64,000 nucleotides of DNA from Diaporthe sp. PMI_573 (taxonomy: Eukaryota > Ascomycota > Sordariomycetes > Diaporthales > Diaporthaceae): positions 1-64,000 of the forward strand of contig JAJTUP010000040.1 in assembly GCA_021399435.1 (NCBI GenBank), written 5' to 3'. Under the pieces are notes generated by a model. The model was not told the DNA's origin. It did no database searches and saw only the letters and a program-made list of their open reading frames with translations. Positions 1-10,558 of this stretch are shown one piece after another (position 1 is the first letter of the stretch; each line of letters begins with the position of its first letter). The position numbers and the translations under genes were made by a program.

Positions 1-239
1 CGGACCGTCCCCCGCGAAAAGTAGCAAACGCGGTGCTTCCGGCTGCGGCGGATCTCGTGTTCAGGGTCGAGGGCTGGCTGGCCGTCTCGGTAACTGCTTC
101 CGAGAGGGCGACCACCGAAGAGGTATCGTCAATATCCGACATGTTGACGGTGATGAGCGTGGTGCTCGGGGCTAACTTTTGGCCGTGCCAGCAGGAATTT
201 TACCATCCAAGCCACCGTGTGCTATGACCACCATAGGGT

Positions 240-375
240 CCCTGCTTACCAAGCCGGTATCAAGACAAGTCAAGCCAGCTAGAAAAGCCGTCTTGATTGA
301 TAAGATGGTCATCTTGACTTGGCTTGACTTGACTTGGCTTGTCTTGTCTTGTCTTGGTTAGGCTTGTCTTGTTGA
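240..375. repeat. Imperfect CTTGA/CTTGT low-complexity tract
   Basis: The stretch consists of drifting repeats of CTTGACTTGG and CTTGTCTTG, preceded by CAAGTCAAGC in the opposite sense, so it can fold back on itself. Similar CAAGTCAAG-type tracts occur at about 18705-18800 and 27730-27846. The rest of 1-747 contains only short overlapping reading frames with no recognisable domain; I see no gene there. Confidence 0.6.
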
Positions 376-747
376 GAGCGCTGTCCAAAACGTGGATAGT
401 CGAGGTACTCGAAATACGGTTGTGCAACTAGACCATGTACGAATGATTAACTGCCGTCATGACGATGTGGGATTCCATGAGGAAATCTTAAGGGCACTCT
501 TCCCCGCTTCTCTTCCTTTCGCCCTTCCAGCGCACTTACATACTGCTGGATTGCACGGAGTGTGGGGGCACTGGCAAGATGGGAGATGATACATGCACTA
601 AATGCGATGGCAAAGGCAAGAGGCAGCTGCCCATTTGGGTACTTGCACACAGCTTGGTAGTGGTCTCCCTTTTCTTCGGACGTGAACGCTACAAGGATGC
701 CCGGCCCGTCATGCTTGTTTGCAACATCGGCATTCGGCATCGTGACG

Positions 748-2955
748 TCACTTTCGGTCGGACCGGCTCTGGCTTCGCTCAAGGCCTCGTCCGTCGACGT
801 CGAACTCATAACTCCGCAGTTGCTGCTCGTACTTGGGCCTGCGAAGGAATTTGGGCACGGAATCCTGCTGTACATCAGCGCCCGTCAGCATCGCCGAAGT
901 TTTGGGGGTTAGCAAAACTCACACTAGCCATCAGCTTGAAGATCGCGTTTTGGGCGTCCCCGAAGAGGGACGTCACTTCCTGGAGTGTGTCGACCATAGC
1001 CACGTCCTGGCCAACGGCCTTGGTCATCCGAGCGGCGAGGTTGTTGCGGAGCTGGTGGTCGATGTTGACCTCGCAAGGGGATCCAGGGGCCAGGAAAGCG
1101 TTGTAGATTCCATACGCCTGCGCCATGATCTCCTTGACACCGTCCATCGAGGTGCTGTTGTGGTTCTCTGGGGTCGCGCGCGTGACGGCCTCGCAGTTGC
1201 GGACGAACTCGTCGACACCTTGGTAGAAGGACAGGTTCTCCTCGCAGTGTGTGTCGCGCAGGTTCTCCCGGAAAAGAAGGCGGAGCGCAGGATCGTTGAG
1301 GATCTTGTCGAGCCGCTGGGTGTTGGAGTCCCTGGTGATGCCATTCCGCTGAGAGGCGGCACAGCCCTCACTCTCCGACGCTCGTCCCCTCCAGCCAGAA
1401 CCGTTGATGAGATCCTTGCCCCTCTGGGAAATCTGATAGATGGCATACTTGGTGGGCTGGAACACATTGCAGCCCGGGTTCTGGGACATGTAGGCTCGGT
1501 CTTGAGCGACGGGCTCCATCAGATCGTACTCGAGAAAGAGGGTGGCGATCTCGACGGTTTCTCGCCTGTCAACAATCGTAGAGCAGTCCATCAACCAGTC
1601 GGTGGTGGCCTTGCCAGTGAAGGTATCTCGATACGTCTTGCCGTTGACCTTGCGCTCGGCTGCCATCTTGACACCGGTGAGACCATCTTTGTAATCGTGC
1701 AACGAGTCCGAATCAGCTGCATTGACGGTCGCCTTGGTATTCCGGCTGTCAGCACCCACGAACCGGCGGAATATGACCTCGAGGGTGCCTTGGTCATGGG
1801 GGAGCTTATCGCTCTGGGAGTCCCTCTCCAACAGGACGAGCTGGGTTGCGCCCAGGTTGACTAGTTCCGACACCTGCTTCTGCTGAATGCCATTCCTCGA
1901 GCAGAACCTGTCCAGCACGGTGATTCCCTTAGGCGTCAGCTGCCAGACCGATCCCTTCATGTTGTACACCTGCTGATACTTGCCGTCGGCCGATTCAATG
2001 AAACGGGCCTCGACGAAGCGTTGGCAGATGGACCGGGCCATGTCCTTGGCCATGGAGAAGGTGGTGGTTGTGGTGGTGGTGACGATGCGGGAGGGGTTTT
2101 CGGGATGTGGCATGCGATTCGATTGGGAGAACTTGAGGGATCCAAGGTTGTTGACGGCATCCTCGGAGACGAATGTGTACTCGACCTTGGTCAATCGGAC
2201 GCGGTGGGCTGACAGCGGCAAGAGACTGACGACGAGGGTGGAGAAGAGATCCTTGAAGTCCTATCGTACAACCAAAGTCAGCCAATGCTCTGGCGAGAAG
2301 GGGCTCCGGAGGTGGCGTTTCATACGGGGGGCTCCGCATGGCCCGCGCGGAACGCCGCACAATGGCGCAAGCCATGCGAAGCGGCAGGTGGAAGTGGTAG
2401 AGCCATAGCACATCCCCTCGTGAACGGCTGGTCGTCATCCGTCATGCGCAGCAAGCGCGAGGGTGTTTGGTGCATCTTGTTTGCCGTGACGGTAGACTTG
2501 GCGGGAGGTGGTTGGTTGGGTTCTGTGGCCGTGCGAGGCTGGGACGGCGGGTGGTTCGCCGAAGCGTTGATACTGGACATCAGGGACTGGCTCGAGGCAC
2601 TCCTGGGCCGGTGGTTCTTGTCCGAGCTGGAGGGCTCCGAGGCGGGCGTCGAGCTGGGGAGGTGGGAGAGTCTCGAGAGGGTACCATTGGAGTGCCGAGG
2701 GCGGATCGCGGGCTTCGAGATGGTGGCGATGGCGCCCTGGGTCCTGTCCAAGGCGGCCACGGCCAGGGCGAGGATGGCGCTCGACGAACGTTGGTCGAGT
2801 CTGGGAGACGGAGCCGGTATGGCGGCAGCAGCGGCGACATGAGACCGTTCCGAGAGGGAGGAGCGGGAGTGAGTGGTGGCCTGCTCGAGGGTATTTGAGG
2901 GAGGGACAACGTGGTGAACCGTGGGCTGAGGGCCTCTGAAGGGAGGGGAAGGCAC
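748..2955 (-). CDS. flbA: FlbA/Rgs1-type regulator of G-protein signalling (possibly damaged)
   Basis: The product resembles FlbA/Sst2 RGS proteins, which speed GTP hydrolysis on a heterotrimeric G-alpha subunit at the membrane and control fungal growth versus conidiation. The model has three exons: 2955-2326, 2260-923 and 864-748, about 694 aa. Exon 2 carries two DEP-type modules (one around NGKTYRDTFTGKATTDWL) and the RGS core (NDPALRLLFRENL, HCEENLSFYQ). Intron 2 (922-865) has GTGAGT...CAG ends and restores the expected SVPKFLR continuation. Two oddities stand out. The frame opens at GTG, not ATG, after an upstream stop. The natural intron 1 donor after the PFTR codons (2415) reads GGATGT instead of GTATGT. 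A GTATGA donor at 2325 with the acceptor at 2261 would keep the frame and add about 30 residues. The gene may be a damaged paralogue or a mis-sequenced orthologue. Confidence 0.8.
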
Positions 2956-3401
2956 CTTTTAGGGGTTGTTTGGTGAGCGAGTGGAGAGGGTGGACTGTCA
3001 CCAGCCGTATTAGGTACTTCGTGCCGGGTACACTACACGAAGCCAACCCCGGGGACACCGGCTGGCTTGGGCTGGTTGGCCAGCCGATTGAGATCTCAGG
3101 TCTGTGATCTACGCATTAGGCGCTGGGTCCAGCAAACTTCCCATTCGCTCTGTCACTTGTTTTGGGCAGAGAGGTAAGCTTGGTCTGTCATCGTTCAGGC
3201 CGCAAGACTTTACAACAATACGTAGACGAAATATGACACTTTTGATAATAGAGTTCTCTTTGACCCTCCCTCTTGCCCAGGCGGTCCCCAATAGCCTGGC
3301 GGCCCTGGAGGTCCCTCAATACCCGCCGCGACATCCACGTGAAAACCAATCATATCGATGCCTCATCAAGCCCGGTCCGCGGCAAAACATGTATAGGAAG
3401 A
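2956..3401. other. Gap between the RGS and bHLH genes
   Basis: No coding sequence was recognised. Both neighbours are on the minus strand, so this interval is the likely promoter and 5' leader of the RGS gene and the 3' flank of the bHLH gene. No clear TATA box was seen. Confidence 0.4.
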
Positions 3402-3811
3402 TCAGTAACGTGGAAATAACGTCTCAAACGCAGCGATTGTCGACTGCAGTACTATGCGCTCTTCTAGGAGAGATCTATTTCTCTCCTCAAGGATCGCAAT
3501 ATACTCCGTCGCCGTATACACAATGGCCTCCTGTATTCTAGGTAAGAATTGTTGAATCATGAGTTGGGTGCTATTCTAACCTTATCCACCCTTGTTTTAG
3601 GCGTTCCTTGCGGATCCTTCGTTGCATTCTCCTCTCCTTCCTTTGCCATTACAACTCTCATACTAGGGATACTATTCCGTAGTTCGGTAAATGCAGCATT
3701 TAACTGAGTGGAGTGGCGCTTCTCGATTGTGCGCGTGGGCGGGGCTTCCGATGGTTTGTAGCGACCAGAGTTGCGTGCCGGTGCGGGAGGAGACTTGGGC
3801 TTGATTGCCAT
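3402..3811 (-). CDS. Small bHLH transcription factor, SREBP-like basic region
   Basis: Two exons, 3811-3581 and 3530-3402, are joined across a 50-nt phase-0 intron (GTTAGA...ATACAG, with an internal CTTAC branch-like site). They give a protein of about 119 aa. Residues about 28-50 (TIEKRHSTQLNAAFTELRN) resemble a basic region plus helix 1 of the EKRYR (SREBP) type, followed by IPSMR and a loop. Exon 2 supplies helix 2 (EAIVYTATEYIAILEER) and a short heptad-like tail (NRSLLEERIVLQ), as expected for a dimerising bHLH protein. The ATG at 3811 has an in-frame stop upstream. The protein is much smaller than typical fungal bHLH regulators, so it could be a truncated copy or a small dimerisation partner. 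The usual EKRYR tyrosine is histidine here. Confidence 0.6.
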
Positions 3812-5404
3812 GCTGGAAGAAGTGACAATGGCGTCGGTCTATCCAGGTCTCAGTAGCTTTGGAGGTCCCGAGGAACGGTCAGATGCGACGCGAATCGAGT
3901 TGGCATCGGGGAAAGGGAGATGGTATCTGCATCTCGAGGTCGAAAGGGGTCGCTGGCCTGAACACCTCAAACTCAGCTCGGGCTGAGCTGAAAATAATAG
4001 CGCCAAAATTAGTAGCTAGAAACCCTGGCTGTCAGAGTATATCCCATTAGCGTACGGAGTAATCATCAGCCACCGAGCAAGGATATTGTGGTACTTGGGG
4101 AAAGTCACAATCCTGTGCATGGACCACCTGATTGATGCTTTCTGCCTGCACCTTATACTCCGTGCAGGCGAACGCCGCTGCCACGGCCGCTTCCTCTGAC
4201 ACTCTGTTTTGGTGCTTATGGGCGTCAGCAGGATGGGTGGTGCCGGCTGGCGCCGATGAAGTGCTCTGTTGTCTCCGCCACTAGCAGGATCCCCGCCGGC
4301 GGGGCCAAAGTGGAGGATGGTGTTGGCGTTCATACGATGGCCCAAGTGAAACCTTATCGAGAATAACGTCCAATACCGTGTAGCTGGCACTGTTGACCAG
4401 CTTCAAGCCTTGTTGGATGTTCGAGTTCACAACGACGGGCATGCAAGGGACGAATATGAATATCGCCATCACTCGTATGGCGCTATCATCCCGGCACCAA
4501 TGGTCAGTGAACTAGTCCTGACGCCGCCGCACCACCGTCCAACACACCAGCACGCCGGCATGTCCTATTCGGAGCTTATCAGAGGGTCCAATGTACTACG
4601 TAGTAATTGGCGACTGCCCTTGGCATGACAACCGCTCAATAGATCAATCAGATTCCCTAAACTTGCCCCAACTTAATAGGCAGTGATGCGCAAAATCAGG
4701 CCATACTACCTTCTGAGTTGCATTAAGCAACTCAATAGATTGGCCTAGACCCATTGATCGGCAAGGTGATGTGATGCAGCCTGATGCAATGATCTGCTAG
4801 GACCAAAAGAATATTGGCTAGTTGAAAAGGTGGCGGCGCAACTGGGGTACCACTTACACCACCTCTTCTGGGATAATGGGCATGTCGTATCTCTCATTGG
4901 GTGATATCGAGAAAGCCGCATTCAGATACATCACTAGGACTCATGCTAGGGCGAGCGAGTCTACACGACAAGGAGACACGAGGTTCGAACGCCGTAGACC
5001 GTGGGAGAAGTTGCTCGATGCCAAAACAAGAATGTGTCTGCCAAAAGCTTCCGGCACACCTTTTGAACCTAGAATAGATGTGCGGATGAGAGTCGGCAAA
5101 TTCCAGACTAGTTCGGCCTCTAAATGATGGGGGGGGGGGTGCCGAGGAGGGAGGAGGGTCCTAGAAGTAGCTATGAATGGAGGAGGGCTGGGTTCTCTTG
5201 GCGAGACAAACGCCCGCAGGTTATCGAGCGCCCGTCACGCCAACATCCGCGCATATGCTTGTTTCAGCTACCCTACACCACGCCCCTAGAAAAAGAGACA
5301 TACATATATACATACGTATACATATGGTTCCAAAGCTACGGAGTACTCATGCAAAAATACCCGTTTTGTGCAACGTATAGGTGGTAACCCTAATCTAAGC
5401 CCAT
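3812..5404. other. Non-coding stretch
   Basis: Only short frames without recognisable motifs are present. A G9 run lies near 5129, and an ATAC-rich simple stretch (acatacatatatacatac) lies near 5298-5325. No promoter or RNA gene could be supported. Confidence 0.4.
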
Positions 5405-5540
5405 TGTAACGGCCAGCAATGTCCAGCATGGAAGCTGTTGTATTGGCACTACGTACGAAAATTCTAAGCTTAAGGAGAGGAGAAGAAAGAAAAGAAACTT
5501 GCAATATGCAACACGTTAGAGAAGTTTAATAACTATTGTC
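5405..5540 (-). repeat. Truncated, inverted gypsy LTR relic
   Basis: The sequence matches the reverse complement of the 3' two thirds of the LTR found at 43487-43697, beginning at the LTR terminus (TGTAACGGCC here). Long stretches are identical, for example GCATGGAAGCTGTTGTATTG. Towards 5540 most differences are transitions (for example GCGATGTGCG became GCAATATGCA), as repeat-induced point mutation would leave. The homology stops where the copia leader begins, so it was truncated by or during that insertion. Confidence 0.8.
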
Positions 5541-5764
5541 AGATGTGACGGGTGCTTTGGGTTAGGTGCCTGAGGCATCAATGGTTGAATCATGACAAAA
5601 CCAGCCCCCTTACGGGTGGGATCCCACCAAGGAACCAAGACAAGACATCATCACAATACACACAGTGACCACCCCATCAATTGGACCATAATTACACGTC
5701 CCATATACCTAAAAGGGTGATAATCTGACAATTAAGAGTCTCACTGCCTCAAGCCGATTCAAAC

Positions 5765-7003
5765 ATGGCAGATTACGTAAACACGAAGACCCTCAACGCG
5801 ATACTACCGGTAGCGAAACCAGGCGACTGGAACGATTGGCACCACGAATTCGAGCTCCAGGCCCAAACGTTTGGACTTGAATCCCACATAACGAATAAGA
5901 CTTCCCTACTCCCTCAGCCGGAGATGCCGGATATTCGAAAGAAGAAATACATCAAGAAACCACACGCACAGCGAAATGCGAGATCACAGACGACCAACGA
6001 CGAGGAAGAGGACGAAGAAACAATCCAAGAAAAGAACAATGGACAATGGATGATGACCGATCTGACCGACAATGGTCTTAAGGCATTTAATCTTGACCTC
6101 ACCTGGTATAAACAACTTGACGCATCGTACAAGGAGGAACGGCAGTCAGTAGAGAAGCTCACAAGGTGGCTGCTCCAAACTGTTGCCCCTGCATACAAGT
6201 CAACATGCTGCCAAGCAGGAGAACCACTCTGGAAATGGCATGACAACTTACAAAAGAGATGTGGCCAAAGCACTCACGACGAGATGCTACATCTTCATCA
6301 AGAATACAAGAAGGTCCTCAAACCACCTCGTACAACCAAAGAGGCGTACAACTGGATCGATAAGTGGGAAGAGATGATGTCCAAAGGGATCCAAAAGAAA
6401 CTCCCAGAAACACAGCATACAACAATCTGGTTTTCAGACTTCCTACTTGCAATACGGGGAGTAATGCCTATCTGGGCCACCTCCTATAAACAAGCACAAA
6501 AACACGATTCAGCAGATGGGAGCCTCGAATATCGTGATATCGGGCAAGACTTCCGTCAGGAGTTGGAAAGCCACGACCCCCAAAAGGGAAAGGTCGCGAA
6601 AGGAGCTTTTACAACTACCTACGATGGCTCTGGTAGTCATGATGACGAAAATGGGGACGCCCATGTCGTTGAAGATTCGAAGCCGCCACGTAGAGGTGCG
6701 ACTGGTTCACGTGGTGGAAAGCGCGGGATTCGAGCCGATCCGGGACGTTATTCCTCGGGTCAAAAAGGCTGCCTCGCATGTGCAAATCCCCACGCCCTTG
6801 CAGAATGCTACTATGTATTCCCTGAGAAGGCATTTCCAAGGTGGAAGCCAAATCAGGATGTCAAAGAAAGAGTTCGTGAAAAACTCGAAAACGATGCTGA
6901 TTTTCAAGCACAGGTCCGAGCCCTCAAAGGTCCGAGATCGAAATCCAAGTCCAAAACCCCTCGTCCGACAAAAGAAGAAGCCGTCGAGGAAGTCGAAGAT
7001 TGA
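5765..7003 (+). CDS. Copia Gag-like protein
   Basis: This 412-aa frame starts at ATG 5765 and has a gag-like N-terminus (KPGDWNDWHHEFELQAQTFG). A cysteine/histidine cluster near residue 340 reads CLACANPHALAEC, a C-x2-C-x3-H-x4-C variant of the CCHC zinc knuckle that would bind the RNA genome in the virus-like particle. The C-terminus is basic and acidic low complexity. The TGA at 7001-7003 is followed by C and then by an open frame in the same phase that runs into pol, so Gag-Pol could be made by readthrough. Alternatively the stop is a mutation of a formerly fused polyprotein. Confidence 0.75.
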   Translation: MADYVNTKTLNAILPVAKPGDWNDWHHEFELQAQTFGLESHITNKTSLLPQPEMPDIRKKKYIKKPHAQRNARSQTTNDEEEDEETIQEKNNGQWMMTDLTDNGLKAFNLDLTWYKQLDASYKEERQSVEKLTRWLLQTVAPAYKSTCCQAGEPLWKWHDNLQKRCGQSTHDEMLHLHQEYKKVLKPPRTTKEAYNWIDKWEEMMSKGIQKKLPETQHTTIWFSDFLLAIRGVMPIWATSYKQAQKHDSADGSLEYRDIGQDFRQELESHDPQKGKVAKGAFTTTYDGSGSHDDENGDAHVVEDSKPPRRGATGSRGGKRGIRADPGRYSSGQKGCLACANPHALAECYYVFPEKAFPRWKPNQDVKERVREKLENDADFQAQVRALKGPRSKSKSKTPRPTKEEAVEEVED

Positions 7004-10000
7004 CTCCCGGGGTATTGTGTTGCTAGTATAGAGGCTAGGGGAGCATTTGCCATAAACGCAAAAGAATACCCTCTTCGACACTCGGTGATACTTGACCCAG
7101 CGAGTACGATCTCGATCACAAACAACAGCGATAGACTGTTCAACACAAGACCAGCCACACACGACGATTATCTGTGGGCTGGAGACAGACAATTGCCAGT
7201 ACTCGCATACGGCACAATGCCGGTCCGCACTGGACCGACCGTCCTACACCTCGAAAACGTTGCCCTCTGCCCACGACTCCTGACAACACTCGTCTCTCTG
7301 AGGCAACTTCGAAGGAAGGGTATCTTTTGGGACAACGAACACGATCCAACAACTTTGAAACGACGTGACAGGTCAACTCTGTGCAAACTCAGGGACATCC
7401 ACGGCCAATACGTCATCGACTACCAACCACACGAAGTGCAAAGCGCCTTCAGCACATGGAGGAAGAAACACACTACCTACACCAAAAGGAGACCACTCAC
7501 AGGCGAAGCCATCCTCTGGCACGGCCGTCTTGGTCACCCAGGCCCGAGCGCGCTTGAGCACCTAGTTGCCTCATCTCAGGGGGTGCGCATTCGGGGACCA
7601 ACAACAGTCGAATGTGAAGCTTGTGCCTTAGCCAAGATCACGAGGCAAATCCGTCGAGCACCGAGGGAGATCCTCGAACGAGAAGGCGAAAGAATAGCAC
7701 TTGACTTTCACGACTATGAACCAGGGATCAACAACTATACGTCGCAACTATTGCTCACCTGCAGAGTATCAGGACTTATCTGGGACTATTATTTAGAGAG
7801 CCGCGACAGCACAACCCTGCTCAACGTCATGAAATCCTTTCTAGGGATGATGCAGATTCAATACAACACCAAGGTCAAGATCATCGAATGTGACGGAGAA
7901 CTGTTTAGCCGCAGACGAGCCGTCAGAAAATTTCTCGAGTCAAAACATATCAAGATCGAGCCCTCAGCACCCAACACACAAGCACAAAACGGAGGAGCCG
8001 AGCGCTCAGGGGGTGTGATCAAGGAGAAGATGCGTGCAATGCGAACAAGCTCAAAACTCCCACACTCTCTTTGGCCCGAAATTGGACGAACAACCGTCTA
8101 TCTCAACAACCGAACACCAAATTACGGACTGGACTGGAAGACACCCTACTACCAATTTCACTCAGCGATTGCCAAACGCTTGGGTATCCCACGACCAGAT
8201 CCAAGACCAGATCAAACCCATCTTCGCGTTTTTGGCTGCAAGGCCTACGCGATGACCTCAGACGCACAGCTCAAGAAAAGAAGACGTCAACGTCTCGAGC
8301 CACGTGCATGGATTGGTTACCTTGTTGGATACCGATCATCGAACATCTACCGGATATGGATTCCCTCTACCGGAAAGATTGTCAATACAAGAGACGTGAT
8401 CTTTAATGAGCACGAAGTGTTTGATGGGAATTGGGAAGGCTTCAAAGATGAGCTTCTCACCACAGACATCAATCGTCTCGCGGAGTGGACAAGAAAATAC
8501 GCCCTCCCAGACAATGACACAATATCGGAACCGGAAGGAGAAGATCTGATTGAAGAAAGCTCCCCGGCAGAAGATTCCGAACACGACCGCGAATTTGAGG
8601 GACTTGATGCCGATAGCGTCCAGGAGGCAGACGTAGAGACTGCAGAGGATGATCGCTCCGAGGCGGACCGAGAAAACGGCCCCTACACAGAAGCCAAATT
8701 CACCCTGCTACCTACTCCTCCTCGATCGCCGCCGTCAGCCCTGCTCGCACACACAATTCAAACCCAGTCTGACGAAGAAATGCCGTCTACTGAAGAAAAT
8801 CAAAAGACAAGCCCGTGGCAGGCCGCATTCATCGCTGGCACAAAATCTGCCCGGATGGCCAAGTCAGAGGGAAAATACCTGACGAAGGCACAAATTGAAA
8901 GACGCTTGCGTCAGGGGGTGAAGTTGAAAAGAAACAACCTCCCCGAACCGCCAAGATGGCACAATGACCTGGATAATCATCCACTTGGACCAATATTCAG
9001 ACAAGCAGAAGCTGACCATTTGCAGAGTCACATCGAAATGAAGTCATGGACCGAAATCCTCAAGAAAGACCGCCGCGCAGCAGGAAAACAAATCCTGGAC
9101 TGCATGTGGGTGTATGTCTACAAATTCAACAAGCATGGCGTTCTTCAGAAATGCAAAGCAAGACTCGTGGTCCGCGGAGATCAACAAGCGCGAGGGCAAA
9201 CACAAGAAACCTACGCAGCAACTCTCGCGGGACGGTCATTCCGAACACTGACCGCCATTGCCCACAAATTTGATCTCGAGCTGATCCAATACGACGTTGT
9301 CAATGCGTTCGTGCACGCTCCTATCGATCAAGATATCTTCATGAGAATGCCTCGAGGATACGAGAAGGAGGGCACAATCTTGATGCTGAACAAAGCACTC
9401 TATGGGCTGCGGATTTCACCACTGCTCTGGCAAAAGGAATTCACAAAGACACTTGCCCAATGTGGATACAAACAAGTCCCACATGAACCCTGCTGCTACA
9501 CCAAGAACGGCATCCTGGTCTTCTTCTACGTAGACGATATTGTCGTTGCGTATAGAAAGAACCGACAAGATCAAGTCGATAAACTGGCCCACCAGCTCCA
9601 AGAGAAGTATAAAATCAGTGGAGGGGACCCGATTCAATGGTTCCTGGGCATGGAGATCCTCAGAGATCGTCCAAACAGACGGATCTGGCTGGCTCAGACC
9701 GCATACATTGAGAAGATTGCCAAACTGGCTAACAAGAAAAGTCTCTCCCACACAGTCCCCATGACAGCCGAAGAGCTGATGCCTCGAACCGACGCCGCCA
9801 CAGAAGCTGAAGTCCAGACCTACCAACGAAAGATCGGGTCGCTTCTATTCGCCGCCATTTCCACACGACCAGATATTGCATTTGCCACGTCAAGGCTTGC
9901 AAGATTCCTAACAAATCCGAGTCGAAAACACCAAGATGCTGCCGACCGCGTGCTGCTGTACCTCGAACGCACCAAACACCTTGCTCTTTGCTTCAAGGAC

Positions 10001-10558
10001 ACCGAAGAGTTGGTTGTCGCAAGCGATGCTTCATTCGCAGACAACACACTCGATCGGAAAAGTTCCCAGGCATTCGCAATGAAACTGTTTGGGGGCCTAA
10101 TTGGATGGAGAGCAAACAAGCAAGACACGGTCACTACATCAACAACGGAGGCAGAGCTTCTAGCTCTTGCTCAAGCAGCAAAAGAAACACTATTTGTGAG
10201 CCGGCTCCTCACAGAACTTTCAGTGGACCTGGACAACAAGCGAATCAAGATCGAATGTGACAACACACAAACAATCAAACTGGTCAACTCAGAAGTCACA
10301 ACACTCAAGACCAAATTACGACATGTGGATATACACAATCACTGGTTACGGCAAGAAACACAAAAAGGCACGATCAAGGTTGAATATACACCTTCAGCAC
10401 AAATGATGGCAGATGGGTTGACGAAAGCATTACCGGCTGGGAGATGGAAAGGATTTCTCCACCAGTTGGGCTTGGAAGATGTGGAAACAATACATGAAGA
10501 AAGGATCCTACGGGACGACCCCATGAGAAACAGGCTGGAAGCAGTGGAAGAAGAGTAA
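7004..10558 (+). CDS. Copia Pol polyprotein: protease, integrase, RT, RNase H
   Basis: The frame is in phase with gag and has no ATG start of its own; the first possible start is a GTG at 7085. The domains run in order. A protease-like segment has ILDPAST where D-S/T-G is expected. The integrase zinc finger is WHGRLGHPG...CEACALAK. The integrase core has the D-D-E residues in LDFHDY, ECDGE and GGAERSGG. The reverse transcriptase has QYDVVNAFVHAPID and the catalytic YVDD. RNase H has SDASFAD and STTEAEL. No frameshift or internal stop was seen after 7003. All enzymes of a copia element are present, apart from the doubtful protease active site. Confidence 0.88.
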   Translation, partial: LPGYCVASIEARGAFAINAKEYPLRHSVILDPASTISITNNSDRLFNTRPATHDDYLWAGDRQLPVLAYGTMPVRTGPTVLHLENVALCPRLLTTLVSLRQLRRKGIFWDNEHDPTTLKRRDRSTLCKLRDIHGQYVIDYQPHEVQSAFSTWRKKHTTYTKRRPLTGEAILWHGRLGHPGPSALEHLVASSQGVRIRGPTTVECEACALAKITRQIRRAPREILEREGERIALDFHDYEPGINNYTSQLLLTCRVSGLIWDYYLESRDSTTLLNVMKSFLGMMQIQYNTKVKIIECDGELFSRRRAVRKFLESKHIKIEPSAPNTQAQNGGAERSGGVIKEKMRAMRTSSKLPHSLWPEIGRTTVYLNNRTPNYGLDWKTPYYQFHSAIAKRLGIPRPDPRPDQTHLRVFGCKAYAMTSDAQLKKRRRQRLEPRAWIGYLVGYRSSNIYRIWIPSTGKIVNTRDVIFNEHEVFDGNWEGFKDELLTTDINRLAEWTRKYALPDNDTISEPEGEDLIEESSPAEDSEHDREFEGLDADSVQEADVETAEDDRSEADRENGPYTEAKFTLLPTPPRSPPSALLAHTIQTQSDEEMPSTEENQKTSPWQAAFIAGTKSARMAKSEGKYLTKAQIERRLRQGVKLKRNNLPEPPRWHNDLDNHPLGPIFRQAEADHLQSHIEMKSWTEILKKDRRAAGKQILDCMWVYVYKFNKHGVLQKCKARLVVRGDQQARGQTQETYAATLAGRSFRTLTAIAHKFDLELIQYDVVNAFVHAPIDQDIFMRMPRGYEKEGTILMLNKALYGLRISPLLWQKEFTKTLAQCGYKQVPHEPCCYTKNGILVFFYVDDIVVAYRKNRQDQVDKLAHQLQEKYKISGGDPIQWFLGMEILRDRPNRRIWLAQTAYIEKIAKLANKKSLSHTVPMTAEELMPRTDAATEAEVQTYQRKIGSLLFAAISTRPDIAFATSRLARFLTNPSRKHQDAADRVLLYLERTKHLALCFKDTEELVVASDASFADNTLDRKSSQAFAMKLFGGLIGWRANKQDTVTTSTTEAELLALAQAAKETLFVSRLLTELSVDLDNKRIKIECDNTQTIKLVNSEVTTLKTKLRHVDIHNHWLRQETQKGTIKVEYTPSAQMMADGLTKALPAGRWKGFLHQLGLEDVETIHEERILRDDPMRNRLEAVEEE

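Noticed and set aside
833..1864. 343-codon plus-strand frame
   Set aside because: It lies opposite the RGS coding exon and has no motif; the minus strand has clear DEP and RGS sequence and splice junctions.
2285..2842. Plus-strand frame of 185 codons
   Set aside because: Shadow of the RGS N-terminal exon, which is Ser/Pro-rich on the minus strand.
4981..5010. GGTTCGAAC box suggesting a tRNA gene
   Set aside because: No acceptor stem, D arm or anticodon arm could be formed around it.
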